Assembly (NCBI GenBank): GCA_028554795.2
Contig: CM068838.1
Span: 86,618,944 to 86,682,943, forward strand
DNA length: 64,000 bases
DNA from: Sinohyriopsis cumingii
Lineage: Eukaryota; Mollusca; Bivalvia; Unionida; Unionidae
Direction of reading: 5' to 3'
The position numbers were made by a program, and so were the translations under genes. The notes beneath the pieces were generated by a model. The model was not told the DNA's origin. It saw nothing but the letters and a program-made list of their open reading frames with translations, and ran no database searches. This document shows, one piece after another, positions 23,691 to 35,058 of this stretch (its first letter is position 1; each line of letters opens with the position of its first letter).

Positions 23691-25393
23691 AATTGACTAA
23701 TGTATTATTGATCGTAATGACACCAAACAAAATTGACTTTGTGGTTGTTAAGGGACAATCATCATGAATTGTTACATGGAAATGTTTGAATTTATTATAA
23801 TTTGTTTGAAAAGTCAATAAATTTAATTTCATTTTCATGTTTTCATATAATTTCAACCTAATTCAGAATAGTTTGATTGGATGATGACAAGAACTGAGGA
23901 TTCGTGGGTTCCTGTAACAGTAAGCTCTCCCTACTGCTTTTTTATGCCTTATTGCAATTTAGAATTTTGTATAAATGCACTAGTGATTATGTTGTTTTTT
24001 TTTCCTTGAAAGTGTAAACACAAAATTCATTAAAATGTGATCCTAGTTTGACAACAGTGTTTGGCTGAATGCTCCCATTTAGTAAGCATATTTACAAATG
24101 GTGTACATTAATGTTTTGAACTTATGCTTAATGTTTTACATCCCATGGATTCAAATCATACAAATTACTGCCATAAACTTAAGTATTATCTCCAAAATAC
24201 AATAAAGAAGTTTCAGAAATAATGCTTCAAAAATAATTGTAATACCTTAAAAACTTGTAATTTTACTTTATGTAAGTGACCTTAAATCCCCTTTAAACAG
24301 CTATAATGGTAATCAAACAATTATTATGGAGTAAAAAGCAATTCCACATCAAGGTACTGGTATAGCTGCCTGACAAAATTCCATCTTGACCCATGCCAGT
24401 TTTAGAGTTTAAATGATTTACTTGCCTGGATTGCTGTTTGAAAACAAAAGACACCAATTATAGACAAAGGAGACTGAAACAATTGGATTCGATTCCAATT
24501 AGTGGAAAATTAAGGTTGTATTCAGCCAAAAGCCTTTTTATGATCATTTTTTCATGAACATTTAAGAGCTATGTGAATATATGCTGGTAATGTGCCATAT
24601 ACAATTAAACATATGTACCTTTTATTATGATTTCCTCACTTTGTAGGACTGCCTATATCATTGAAAAACACTACCTTGTGAGCGTTTAGATCAAAGTAAA
24701 TGAAACAGCTATGTATGTCTAGCTAAATGTAATCTGGAAGAATGTGATTTGGTAAAAACATTGAATAAACAAAGATCTGCATTTAATATTTTGGGCAATA
24801 AACAAGGATATAAGTGATGCTAAACAAGATCTGCATTGTGTTAGTACTGTACATCATAGTACTGCCTGGTCTCATGGGTAAGCTCTAACGAGCCCATGAA
24901 TTATGAAGTCTTTAATTACCTTTATTTAATTTCATGTCGGACATATTGGAAAATATGCACATGCAAAATAATAAAAAAAACAATCATAGTAGTTTGTAAC
25001 AGCCTCTTGATGTAGTTATTGAAAGAGCTGGTCACTGATGTCAATCACGCCAATTTTGTCTTGACATTATTTTTGCATCCACAAGTGTAGGGAACACCAA
25101 AAATGCTTTTTTTTTTTTTACATGCATACAAGTTTTGGGACAGATAAAAATTACTTTTTTGTGTCCCAAAATTTACGGCTATTACAGTGTTTTAATTCTT
25201 ACAATCAGATAGCATCTGAATTCTGAAAGATATGGTACTGTTCATATTTCTAAAGATACCAGTTAACACTTGCAGTCAACTTATTTCATTACATATAAAT
25301 ATGAAAAAAATTGAAGAAAGCCAAAAACTTTGCAAAAAATATTTGCTAAATTCAAGATGCCTAATGAAATTCAGCCAGACCTATTAGTATTAC
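23691..25393. other. intron, no gene seen
   Basis: AT-rich intron between exons 10 and 9. No repeat or gene stands out. Confidence 0.5.
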
Positions 25394-25550
25394 CTTTTTA
25401 GTAGCAATCTCTCCACAGTGCCATTGAGCAAGGTCTTAGCTGGATTAACAATGTATGGGATGAAGGCTGATGATGTGGCTGCCTGGTATTCTGTGGATAA
25501 TTCACTGGCTGTCAGCTCAGTTACAACAATGGCCTGTCCTACTTGTAAAC
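25394..25550 (-). CDS. host extracellular gene, exon 9 (phase 1 to 2)
   Basis: Acceptor CTTTTGTTTCAG and donor AAAAAG|GTAATA bound 157 bp. The reading includes LQVGQAIVVTELTASELSTE and NPAKTLLNGTVERLLLK. It is in phase with exons 8 and 10. Confidence 0.85.
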
Positions 25551-25919
25551 CTGAAACAAAAGACACATACTTTAGGAGGCCAAATTTTTCAAAATTGCAC
25601 TCTTTCCTCCATTATATGTGGAAACTGCAGATTCCTAGATCAACTACTGCCATTCTTTCTTATAATGCACCTCTGAAGTCCCAGCTTTAATATTCAGTGT
25701 TGGCAGCTGCAAAGGCATAAAGAGGCCAGTCATCCAAAGTTGGTGGTTTCCTAAACCAGAGAGAACCCACATCATGCTGATATCTGATCCATACTTCTCA
25801 TATTTGCATAAGTTATTAGTACATCTATTCAAACCTTATTGGTAGAGAATGTTTGATAACTGATGAGAAAATCAACTTCACTTGACTAGTTTACACACCA
25901 TACAACAACATAACTACAC

Positions 25920-26400
25920 CGTATATATTACTGGTCAATATGGCCATCACAACAACAAAATTGGTACCATTCCATTTTCATTTAGGACCAATCAGATATT
26001 TTAAGAAGCATTGAATACTCCACATTAGTATGAAATTGTGTATTGGAGTCATGACAAAAACATGTTTGAAGTAGCCACCATTGTAGCCATATTCTGTCAG
26101 ATGATACCAGTTTTATACAGGACCAACTAGACATCAGAGGAAAAGCCCAGGCTGAAATGACCATCCATTCAGAGGTTGTAGCAATAAACAGGACTTTCAA
26201 GATGACAGCCATACCAGAGGACCAATTTCATTTAGAACAAAGTAGACCATGGGATCTATGTGTGTATAAAATTCATGGTAGTCCTCCAAGTAGTTTATGA
26301 CACATAGCAAATACAAACCTGTGCCAACAGAAGGATTGATGGATGATGGACAACACACCATCTCATATGTTCTTCTGGTCTGTAACTAGTAGAGCTAAAA
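25920..26400. repeat. dispersed AAGATGGCC repeat, fragment
   Basis: Contains CATTTTCATTTAGGACCAAT, GTAGCCACCATTGTAGCCAT, and the 3' terminal phrase GATGGATGATGGACAACACA shared with 16.7 kb. Confidence 0.6.
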
Positions 26401-26644
26401 TCAAGGTAAGGAACAATTTATTTAAACTATGCTGATAAATTTAAGTACTTTCTTCTGCTTAAGAAGTTTTGTTCCAAGTTCTATAAATAATGTGAATTCC
26501 TTTCTGTTTGTGGGCATCAATAAAGGCATCCAGAAGCTGCATAATAAGACCATACTCAAGGAAATATTCTAACTAAAACCTTGCTGAAAGTGTGATATAA
26601 TGATGACAATGCCATCTCACTGCAGGAAAAATGGTAATACTTAC

Positions 26645-27070
26645 CACTAGGTGTTGTAATTGTTAAACCACTAAATGATGAAGCTCTCTTCTTTCTCGAT
26701 GAAGGCAATGACACCTTTGCTGTAATTTCAGTTCCATTTTTAGATGTAAAAAGTTGACTTCCATCGCTTTCAATCACCACAATGCCTGATAGCTGGTATG
26801 TGCATTTCATTGCATAGTTACAAATTCTAATGTATACAAACATTGTTCTTCCTGGTTCCATATGAAATATATTGCCTTCATTGGTTTCATATTTAGGATC
26901 TGAGAAATCATTGGTAGGCACTAGTTTTGATATCCTCCATATTGGATGATGATTGATTGTGACAAATCCATTCTCAATGGCAGCTTCACCAGACTGGTTT
27001 GTTGCCACCCAAATACAGGGCACAATATCCTCACGAGTTTCATCTGTATCACCACTACCAACACACAGGT
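26645..27070 (-). CDS. host extracellular gene, exon 8, with furin-like site (phase 1 to 1)
   Basis: The longest exon, 426 bp, with acceptor ATTCATTTCAG and donor AGTG|GTAAGT. The reading has LCVGSGDTDETRED, PCIWVATNQSGEAAIENG and CNYAMKCTYQLSGIVVIESD, followed by SSRKKRASS. RKKR (26685-26696) fits a furin-type processing site, suggesting a secreted or membrane protein matured in the Golgi. Sequons NQS and NGT are present. Four Cys suggest two disulfides. Confidence 0.9.
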
Positions 27071-27299
27071 CTGAAATGAATTATGTAACAAATGAGTGAG
27101 ATACTATGGGCAGAAACAAATTCTGCATCTTTTTCATTGCAAACAATGTAACTAAAAAGAACTTCCCAAAAATGTTGGAAGATAAACACAAGCAAACAAA
27201 TGAAAACATGAAGTACTACAAGATAAATGATAGCCAGTAAAGATTTAATATTCTGGACAACGGCACAGTATGCACACTGGGAAAGGTTCACCATCTAGA

Positions 27300-27765
27300 A
27301 GATATGTATTATGTGTGTCCTGTAAATCACTATACCATTCAATAGAAAGAGATGAGTCAGGTATGTCATACAAGTCAGTTGGTATGCATTATGTGTGTCC
27401 TTTAAACCACTATACCATTCAATAGGTAGAGATGAGTCAGGTATGTCATACAAGTCAGTTGGTATGCATTATGTATGTCCTGTAAATCACTATACCATTC
27501 AATAGGTAGAGATGAGTCAAGTATGTCATACAAGTCAGTTGGTATGTATTATGTGTGTCCTGTAAATCACTATACCATTCAACAGGTAGAGATGAGTCAG
27601 GTATGTCATACAAGTCAATTGGTATGCATTATGTGTGTCCTGTAAATCACTATACCATTCAATAGATAGGGATGAGTCACGTATGTGTCGTACAAGTCAG
27701 TAGGTATGCATTAAGTGTGTCATGTATGTCACTATTACATGCAATAGGTAGAGACTAGTCAGGTA
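27300..27765. repeat. 80-bp minisatellite, 6 copies, interrupted by a LINE end
   Basis: The unit has GGTATGCATTATGTGTGTCC and CACTATACCATTCAATAGGT. A LINE tail lies at 27769-28028. After it, TATGTGTCCTTCAAGTCAGT resumes unit-like sequence at 28026, so the LINE landed in the array. Confidence 0.9.
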
Positions 27766-27768
27766 TCA

Positions 27769-28028
27769 CATTCAAGAGTGCTCTCAAAACTCACTTATTT
27801 CGATTGCAAGAACAAACTTAAAGATCTAATAATGTTTCCTACCTTAAATATTCTCAGCATGTTTTTTTTTATATGTTTTCTAATTTCATGGCATTTGTGT
27901 TTGTAATCATATCATTATATGTTTTTTTAATTTTTATATCTTATGGGTGTTGTCTAATGTTGTAAAGCCTTCAGAGCTTCTAAAGATTAGGCGCTATACA
28001 AAGTCCTCATTATTATTATTATTATTAT
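27769..28028 (+). mobile_element. non-LTR retrotransposon 3' end, opposite orientation
   Basis: TTCAAGAGTGCTCTCAAAAC begins the same coding end (KSALKTHLFRLQ) as at 22.1 kb. The UTR and an (ATT)n tail follow. It inserted into the 80-bp minisatellite. Confidence 0.85.
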
Positions 28029-28252
28029 GTGTCCTTCAAGTCAGTATATGGAATCTTCCTTTCCAAAGTTGGTGACTGCAAAACTTTGAGCATGGCTATA
28101 ATTTTTCCATTAAAAAGTCGTATCTGGTCATTGGTTCAAAATAGTGCCATGGGGTGTTGCAATGAGAGCTTCAAACCTTGAATCCATTTTAACAAATCAT
28201 ACATTATACAGTATTAAATTTGGGCCAAAGACTATATCATATATAGAAAATA

Positions 28253-28350
28253 GATGGATCAAGCATCTGCAGGGATGGGCAGAATACAGCCTGTGGGCTG
28301 GATCAAGCATCTGTAGGAGTGAGCAGAATACAATCTGTGGGCTGGATATA
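28253..28350. repeat. ~46-bp tandem duplication
   Basis: Two copies of a segment with GGATCAAGCATCTGCAGGGA and CAGAATACAGCCTGTGGGCT. Confidence 0.8.
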
Positions 28351-28859
28351 GCACATGACCTAGTTTTGTCCTTTAATTTACAGCATAAAGTGTGGCTTTA
28401 AAATTCACTTTCCTGACCTGTGCCATGGAGGAAGTTGCCCATGCCTGATCTACAAGCAAGATTTACACAACTGAACCAAAGTTAAGTTTAGACCTTCTGA
28501 TCTGCTCTAAGCAAGACCTTCTGATCTGCTGCCCAAGCTATGTTGCCATGACTTGTATTAGATCCTGGCTATTTTACATTTCTCAATGAGCAATTTAGTA
28601 TGTGGAAGGAAAGTTAGTTTATGGTTGAAAATAAATCTGACAAATTTCGTCTTCTCCACAACAGGAAGACAACCATTAAGATAGAGCCTTGGGTCAACAT
28701 GAATTAAATGTAATCTGTAGAAGTACATGCAAACAATTTTAGAATTCAAAATCTAAACTGATTTCTTCTGCCCATTTCTGAAATCTATTTATCTTTAGTG
28801 GACATTCAATAGCATGGTCTAATGTGGTTCTCTGTCAATCTGATCATCCATTTTGGAAC

Positions 28860-29400
28860 TGTAATGATAGTAAATTTTGATGATGGTTGCTATGGCAGCC
28901 ATATTTGAGGTCAGATAGGCACCATTTGTACATAAGTCTTCTGGTATGACTTTCCATTCAGCAATACCAAGACTTTTAATGGCTATACTAGACGTATAAG
29001 AGACACTATTTTCATTAGTAGCAGCCAGACTTCCAAACAAGTCTTTTGGTGAAACCCTTATGTCAATATGACGTTTTCTTCATGAGAAGTGATAAGATTA
29101 TCAAGCTGGCTCACCATGGCAGTCATATTAGATGTCATAATGGCACCGTTTTCATTTAGGACCAACAAGACAGCTAAGAAGTTCTTAAGAATAAACCTGT
29201 GTTAATGTGAACATCTATTCTGGAGAAGTAGTAATAACTAGATTTTCAAGAGGCCAAGCTGAATGTACTAATGGCATCTTTTCCAATTAGGACCAGCTAG
29301 ATCATGGGATGAATGTGTGTGTAAAATTTCATCGCAATCCTCCAGATAGCTTTGAAAGAGTAGTGAACACAAAGCTGTGCTAATGAATGGACACTGGCAG
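28860..29400. repeat. dispersed AAGATGGCC repeat, fragment
   Basis: Shows TGGTTGCTATGGCAGCCATA, GGCACCGTTTTCATTTAGGA and GGGATGAATGTGTGTGTAAA in the same order as the other copies. This copy preserves the region that became a minisatellite at 16.2 kb. Confidence 0.65.
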
Positions 29401-29639
29401 GTATGCATTCAGTTGAGGTTCACCTTCATAACATATGCATGAGTCAAGTATGTGTCTGATAAATGATTGGCACAATTCCACCATATCTCTGTGCTATGTT
29501 CTATATGTCGGAAGCCACTGTGCAATGGTGGGTTTGATGTTCTAAAGTCTGTGGAGTTTTCATTCCACATATTTCTCAAGTATGAGAAGAGATATATGAA
29601 CAGATGGGCAGTTAATACAATAACATAATTTGACCCACT

Positions 29640-29850
29640 TATGAGAAATGTATTAAATGGCACAAAGTATCAGGTTTTGTCAATCTTCTGACCCAAAAAG
29701 TGTCACACAACATGGATGGTCCAGGAAGAAACACCACAAGTGTCTGGGTTTGAAAATTATCTGACCTATAATGCAACATAGATGGTCCAGGAAGGAACAA
29801 GTGTCTAGGTCTGAAAATTATCTGATCCATAATGCATCACATAACATTTA
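29640..29850. repeat. tandem copies derived from exon 7
   Basis: Two adjacent copies contain GATGGTCCAGGAAG, CACAAGTGTCTGGG and AAATTATCTGA. These match part of the coding exon at 29899-30069 (GATAGTCCAGGAGGAACC, CACAAGTGTCTGGG). They lie just 3' of the exon in gene sense. Confidence 0.75.
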
Positions 29851-29898
29851 TGACATGATGTTATGACACTTACAAATAAGAATAATGTGATAAGTTAC

Positions 29899-30069
29899 CA
29901 TATCTCTTAATGGATGTATCTTTGCTGATAGTCCAGGAGGAACCACAAGTGTCTGGGTTAGTAGATTTTCTGGCTGTACTTGGTATGACTTTTTCCTCAA
30001 ATTCTTCTGTACCCACTGGTACTGTATTTACATCCTCAACTTGAGGGGGAAACAGCAAAATTTTTACAC
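29899..30069 (-). CDS. host extracellular gene, exon 7 (phase 1 to 1)
   Basis: Acceptor TTGTTTCCAG and donor TATG|GTAACT bound 171 bp. The reading has VKILLFPPQVEDVNTVPVG and ends SWTISKDTSIKRYD at the join to exon 8. It is largely hydrophilic and probably a linker. Confidence 0.85.
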
Positions 30070-31311
30070 CTGGAAACAAAGGAATATCAACAATAATTGG
30101 ATAAGAATGAATTATATAATCTTGCATTTGAAGTCATCTGTATTAAGCGATCAATCATTTGTTTGAAACAACCACTTTTTTCACTCATAAGAACCTATAA
30201 ACCAAACAGTATTCACTATTTTTTTATATGGTTACCAATTTTTTGTGCGTTCTATGTTGATTACATACCACAAATTTAAAGACCCATTACATAAATATGT
30301 ATCTGTAAAAAACAATAAAATCATTTCACCAATCCATAACTTTAAGTACCAATAAAAGTGTTCTTTTGTCACCCCACCAAAACAAAACTGATACCCATGA
30401 AACTAAAGGAAACAAGATTACCATAATGGTACTTTATGTCTGCTCAGTTGCTAACAATATGCTACGTAGGCACTCAAAACAATAAATTTAATGTGCAGAA
30501 ACTATTATCTTCTAATCAGATATACCCTGACCTTTGACCTTTTTTCACCTCAGAATCTACAGGCTTCTTTACTAACCCGAGTGCAAGCCATCACAAAGTT
30601 TTTTGAAGGAGTTAACTCTTTTAACAAAAAAAATAAACAGGCTTTTCCCTTACCCCATGTGCAAACAATCGACAATGTTGGATCAAGGTATGGAATGTAG
30701 AACTAATATTATTGTGTAGAAACCATACTTTCAGTCACAGCAAACTTGATCTTTTGACAGTTTTTAAACCGTAAAACTGATAGGTTTCTTCCTAACCCCA
30801 AACAGAAGCTATCCACAAAGTCTGGTCACAGTAGTTGATGGAGTTACTGTGCAAAAACAATTTTCTTCTTTCATTCACAGTTATCTTGATCTTTGACCTT
30901 TTAAATCCAACAACAACAGGAGTCTTCTTACCCCATTTGCAAGCCAAAATTTGGAAAATGCAGATGGTGGACAACTTGAGTCTCAGACCAATAGTAACAT
31001 ATATAATATTTGTTTGAGATTCATTTACATACATTTTATAAGAGAAGGCCAATCCAATATACATAGAAGAAATACTGTTTCAATAAAATAAACTGGTGAC
31101 AAGATGGTATGTTTTCATAAATATTAATCACAAATAAAGTTTCCTGAATTTAAGTCAACACAGGCACAAGTGTTTTCAGTCTACAGTTTTGCGCTAATTG
31201 TTTTGGCAAATGCTAAACTTCAGGAATTTTGTACAGTTGATATTCCTAAATGATCAATCAGAAACAGACTTTGTTAATGTCTGAGGTATCTAAAAAAGTT
31301 ATATAAAAATT
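30070..31311. other. intron, no gene seen
   Basis: Loosely repeated phrases (TGACCTTTGACCTTTT, CTTCTTTACTAACCC, CAGAAACTATTATCTTC) hint at an old dispersed repeat. No gene is evident. Confidence 0.45.
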
Positions 31312-31631
31312 ATGTGTGTGACATGGATTTTTAACAGAGCTTTCAAAAAATTTCAGTTATATCACTATAATGTCTGCAGTGTGGCAGTTTACAGTGATGT
31401 CTAGCACTAGGGCATCATGCCGCAGACATGCAGCATCATGAACCACCCAGTCACATTATTGTGACATCAGGCCAACCAGTACTAACACTAACCTCTGAAT
31501 GCTGAGCAATTAGTGAGGCAGATGTTAGTATCATTTTTATAAGACTTTGGTATGAATCGGTCAGGGTTTGAATCCACAACCTCCTGATTCTGAGGCTGAC
31601 GGTCTAGACACTAGTCCATTGAAGTGGTGTA
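31312..31631 (-). mobile_element. tRNA-derived SINE, family A, copy 4
   Basis: Near full length, from the GTGTGTG tail to the tRNA-like head with a degraded B box (GGTTTGAATCC in the plus reading). Confidence 0.9.
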
Positions 31632-31660
31632 TAAAAATTAATACTTTTTGACATTTAGGT

Positions 31661-31899
31661 TGTTGTTGTTGTTGTTGTAGGGTTTAATGCCATTTTTCAG
31701 CACAGGATAGGCTATACATGGCAGCCAGTATAATTGGTGGAGGAAGAACCCTGGAAAAATCCAGGAAGAACCACTGACCCACAAGAAGCTACTGGCAGGC
31801 TTCCTCACGTACCCACATTGAACTCATGCAGACAGAGGTGAGATGGCAGTCATCCATAACGGTGAGTGCTTTAGACCACTTGGTCACTCGTGTCCCCGA
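31661..31899 (-). mobile_element. tRNA-derived SINE, family B, copy 4
   Basis: (TTG)n, AATGCCATTTTTCAGCACAG and CATGGCAGCCAGTATAATTG identify the family. It sits 30 bp from the family A copy. Confidence 0.9.
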
Positions 31900-32600
31900 A
31901 GTTTAGGTCAATGCATACTTGTATGAAACTGTAAGAAGCAGCATCAGTGAATTTGCAAAACATATATCCCCTGCCTCCTTTTTAAAGACTGCTGCCCTTT
32001 GTCTTGAAAATATATCATTGAATATGGTACCCAACTAATGTGCTATAATTAGTGACATATATCAATACAAAGTTTTAAGTCTGTATCTGAAATTTCTTCA
32101 GAATTATTAAGTTGAATGGAAAAGAAGTGGCATGATGTCAAAGATCGCAACCAGACCTTTAAGATATGACCTTGCATATGATGCACAAGACATCATCTAG
32201 TAAAGGTACAGAATTTTGCAATAAAGGGCAGACAGTATAAATCTAAATATGATTACATCTGAGCTTCAAGTAAGGTACCTAAAGGTGAGATGCAACTCCC
32301 ATTATAATAATGATAATGTTAGTGTACCAAGTTTCATTAATTGATCTCCAATTGCAACACAGATGTAGACTGAGCAAAAAAAGTGACGGATAGGTGAATG
32401 AATGAATGGATGGAAGAAAAGAACTGAAAATATCAGAACTTTCTCCCACCCCTCTTTTCTGTGTAAAGGGAGGGTACAACAGTGACATTGTTTGAGGGGC
32501 ACATTGGTTTTTGATATTTATCACAGCAAAATTGTTCAAAGCAACTAAAACAAGCCATGTTATGTAAAGAATGATGAAGTCCAAGAGAACAAGTACTAAC
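31900..32600. other. intron, no gene seen
   Basis: Minus-strand open frames at 32279-32660 run out of exon 6 into its intron. They are read-through shadows, not separate genes. Confidence 0.5.
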
Positions 32601-32787
32601 CCTTTGTGTCATTCCACTGAGTCTCCATATTTGCTCCATTTCGGCAACGAATGCTGGCATAGTATGTCATATTGTGCTCCAAGATGCCCTCTAGCTGGTC
32701 ATTTCTACCTACTGGCTCTATCCCGGTTGATGTAAAATTCTGAAGTTCCTCTCCTCCAACTGTTAGTCCCAAAGCCCACTGATACTC
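32601..32787 (-). CDS. host extracellular gene, exon 6 (phase 0 to 1)
   Basis: Acceptor CTGCTTTCCAG and donor AAGG|GTTAGT bound 187 bp. The reading EYQWALGLTVGGEELQNF, GRNDQLEGILEHNMTYYASI and CRNGANMETQW completes the module begun in exon 5. The YxWAxG...GG...YYxxIRCxNGA pattern resembles a repeated extracellular beta-module of invertebrate secreted proteins. Sequons NFT, NMT and NDT are present. Confidence 0.85.
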
Positions 32788-32876
32788 CTGGAAAGCAGTA
32801 AGTTCTTTTTTTTTGTTTTAACTTGGTCCCAAAAATCCCATCTCAGTGCTGACTTGGTTCAAACATACTGTGCTTT

Positions 32877-32908
32877 AGATGGATGGATGGATGGATGGAT
32901 GGATGGGC
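32877..32908. repeat. GGAT microsatellite
   Basis: About seven GGAT units, directly next to the 35-bp minisatellite, whose unit also contains GGAT. Confidence 0.9.
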
Positions 32909-32929
32909 AGTTTTAGAACAAAGGATGCT

Positions 32930-34548
32930 TTGCAAACCAGTAGATGTCAGGACCAATGGATGCTGTGCAAACCAGTGGATGCTATGCAAACCATTGGATA
33001 TTAAAACAAATGAATGCTATACTAATCAGTAGATATCAGAACAAAGGATGCTTTGCAAACCAGTAGATATCGGGACCAATGGATGCTGTGCAAACCAGTG
33101 GATGCTATGCAAACCATTGGATATTAAAACAAATGAATGCTATACAAACCAGTAGATATCAGGACCAGTGGATGCTGTGCAAACCACTGGATGCTATGCA
33201 AACCATTGGATATTAGGATAAATGAATGCAAAAGAAATTAGTAGATATCAGGACCAATGGATGCTGTGCAAACCATTGGATATTAGGACAAATGAATACT
33301 ATACAAACCAGTAGATATCAGGACCAATGGATGCTTTGCAAACTAGTAGATATTAGGACAAATGGATGTTATGTAATCCAGTGGATATTAGGACAAATGC
33401 ATGCTATACAAATCAGTAGATATCAGGACCAATGGATGCTTTGCAAACTAGTAGATATTAGGACAAATGGATGTTATGTAAACCAGTGGATATTAGGACC
33501 AATGGATGTTATGAATTCAGTGGATATTAGGACAAATGCAAGCTATACAAATTAGTAGATATCAGGACCAATGGATGCTGTGCAAACCAGTGGATATTAT
33601 GATAAATGGATGCTTTGCAAACTAGTAGAGATTAAGACTAATGGATGTTATGCAAACCAGTGGATATTAGGACCAATGGATACTATGCAAACCAGTGGAT
33701 ATTAGGACCAATGGATGTTATGCAAACCAGTGGATATTAGGACCAATGGATGCTAGACCAATGCATGCTATGCAAACCAGTGGATATTAAGACCAATGGA
33801 TGCAATACAATGCAAAGCAAAGGATAATAGGACCAATGTATGTTATGCAAACCGGTGGATATTAGGGCCAATGGATATTATGCAAACCAGTGGATATTAG
33901 AACCAATGGATGCTATGCAAACCAGTGGATATTAAGACTAATGGATGCAATGCGAATCAGTGGATATTAGGACCAATGGATGTTATGCAAAGCAAAGGAT
34001 ACTAGGACCAATTGATGCTATGCAAAACAGGGGATATTAAGACCAATGGATGCTATGCAAAGCAAGGGCTATTACAACCCATGGATGTTATGCAAACCAG
34101 TGGATATTAAGACCAATGGATGCTATGCAAAGCAAGGGATACTAGGACCAATTGATGTTATGCAAACTAGTAGATATTAAGACCAATGGATGCTATGCAA
34201 ACCTGTGGATATTAAGACCAATGGATGTTGTGCAAACCAGTGGATATTAGGACCAATGGATGTTATGCAAACCAGTGGATATTAGGACCAGTGGATATTA
34301 GGATGAATGAATGCTATGCAAACCAGTGGATATTAGGCCCAGTGGATATTAGGACCAATGAATGTTATGCAAACCAATGGATATTAGGACCAATGGATGC
34401 TATGCAAACCAGTGGATATTAAGACCAATGGATGCAATGCAAAGCAAGGGATACTAGGACCAATGGATGATATCCAGACCAATGAATGTTATGCAAACCA
34501 GTGGATATTAGGACCCATGGATGCTATGCAAAGCAAGGGATATTATGA
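32930..34548. repeat. 35-bp minisatellite, about 45 copies
   Basis: The unit is GGATATTAGGACCAATGGAT followed by GCTATGCAAACCAGT. It is the largest array in the window (1.6 kb), with many variant units and local higher-order blocks at the left (32937-33240). The plus-strand frames with NQWILGPVD-like repeats are by-products. Confidence 0.95.
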
Positions 34549-34819
34549 CCAACATATATCATTTTGAAGGAAAACTAAGATCTTCTGGCCATAATGTCAT
34601 TTAAACATTCCATACTGATGGCGTGTTATTTACAGTATGTCAATCCCTTGTACTGAAGAAAAACCCATTTATTTACTCATTATAGTAAGTAAGCATATGT
34701 ATATTTGTCCTGATAGCATAAAACCAGTGCCCCTATAATTTATTGTTCTGCTTGTCAGAATATCACTAATATTCCATTTTGCTAATGGGATGAAATCTAA
34801 TATTCCCTAATACTTAATG

Positions 34820-35058
34820 ATGCTAAAATAATGGTACATATAATATAAAATAATGGTACATATAATATAAAGTAAAACCTATCTAAAATAATGGTACATA
34901 TAATAAAAAGTAAAACCTATCTAAAATAATGGTACATATAATATAAAATAATGGTACATATAATAAAAAGTAAAACCTATCTAAAATAATGGTACATATA
35001 ATATAAAATAATGTACATATAATATAAAGTAAAACCTATCTAAAATTAAAGGTACATA
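34820..35058. repeat. compound AT-rich tandem repeat
   Basis: The units AAATAATGGTACATATAATA and AAAGTAAAACCTATCT alternate in two lengths. Confidence 0.9.

Noticed and set aside
33226..33555. 109-codon repeat frame, and a similar one at 34225
   Set aside because: By-product of the 35-bp minisatellite.
32930..34548. CRISPR-like array
   Set aside because: Repeats are adjacent with no unique spacers, and the sequence is eukaryotic.
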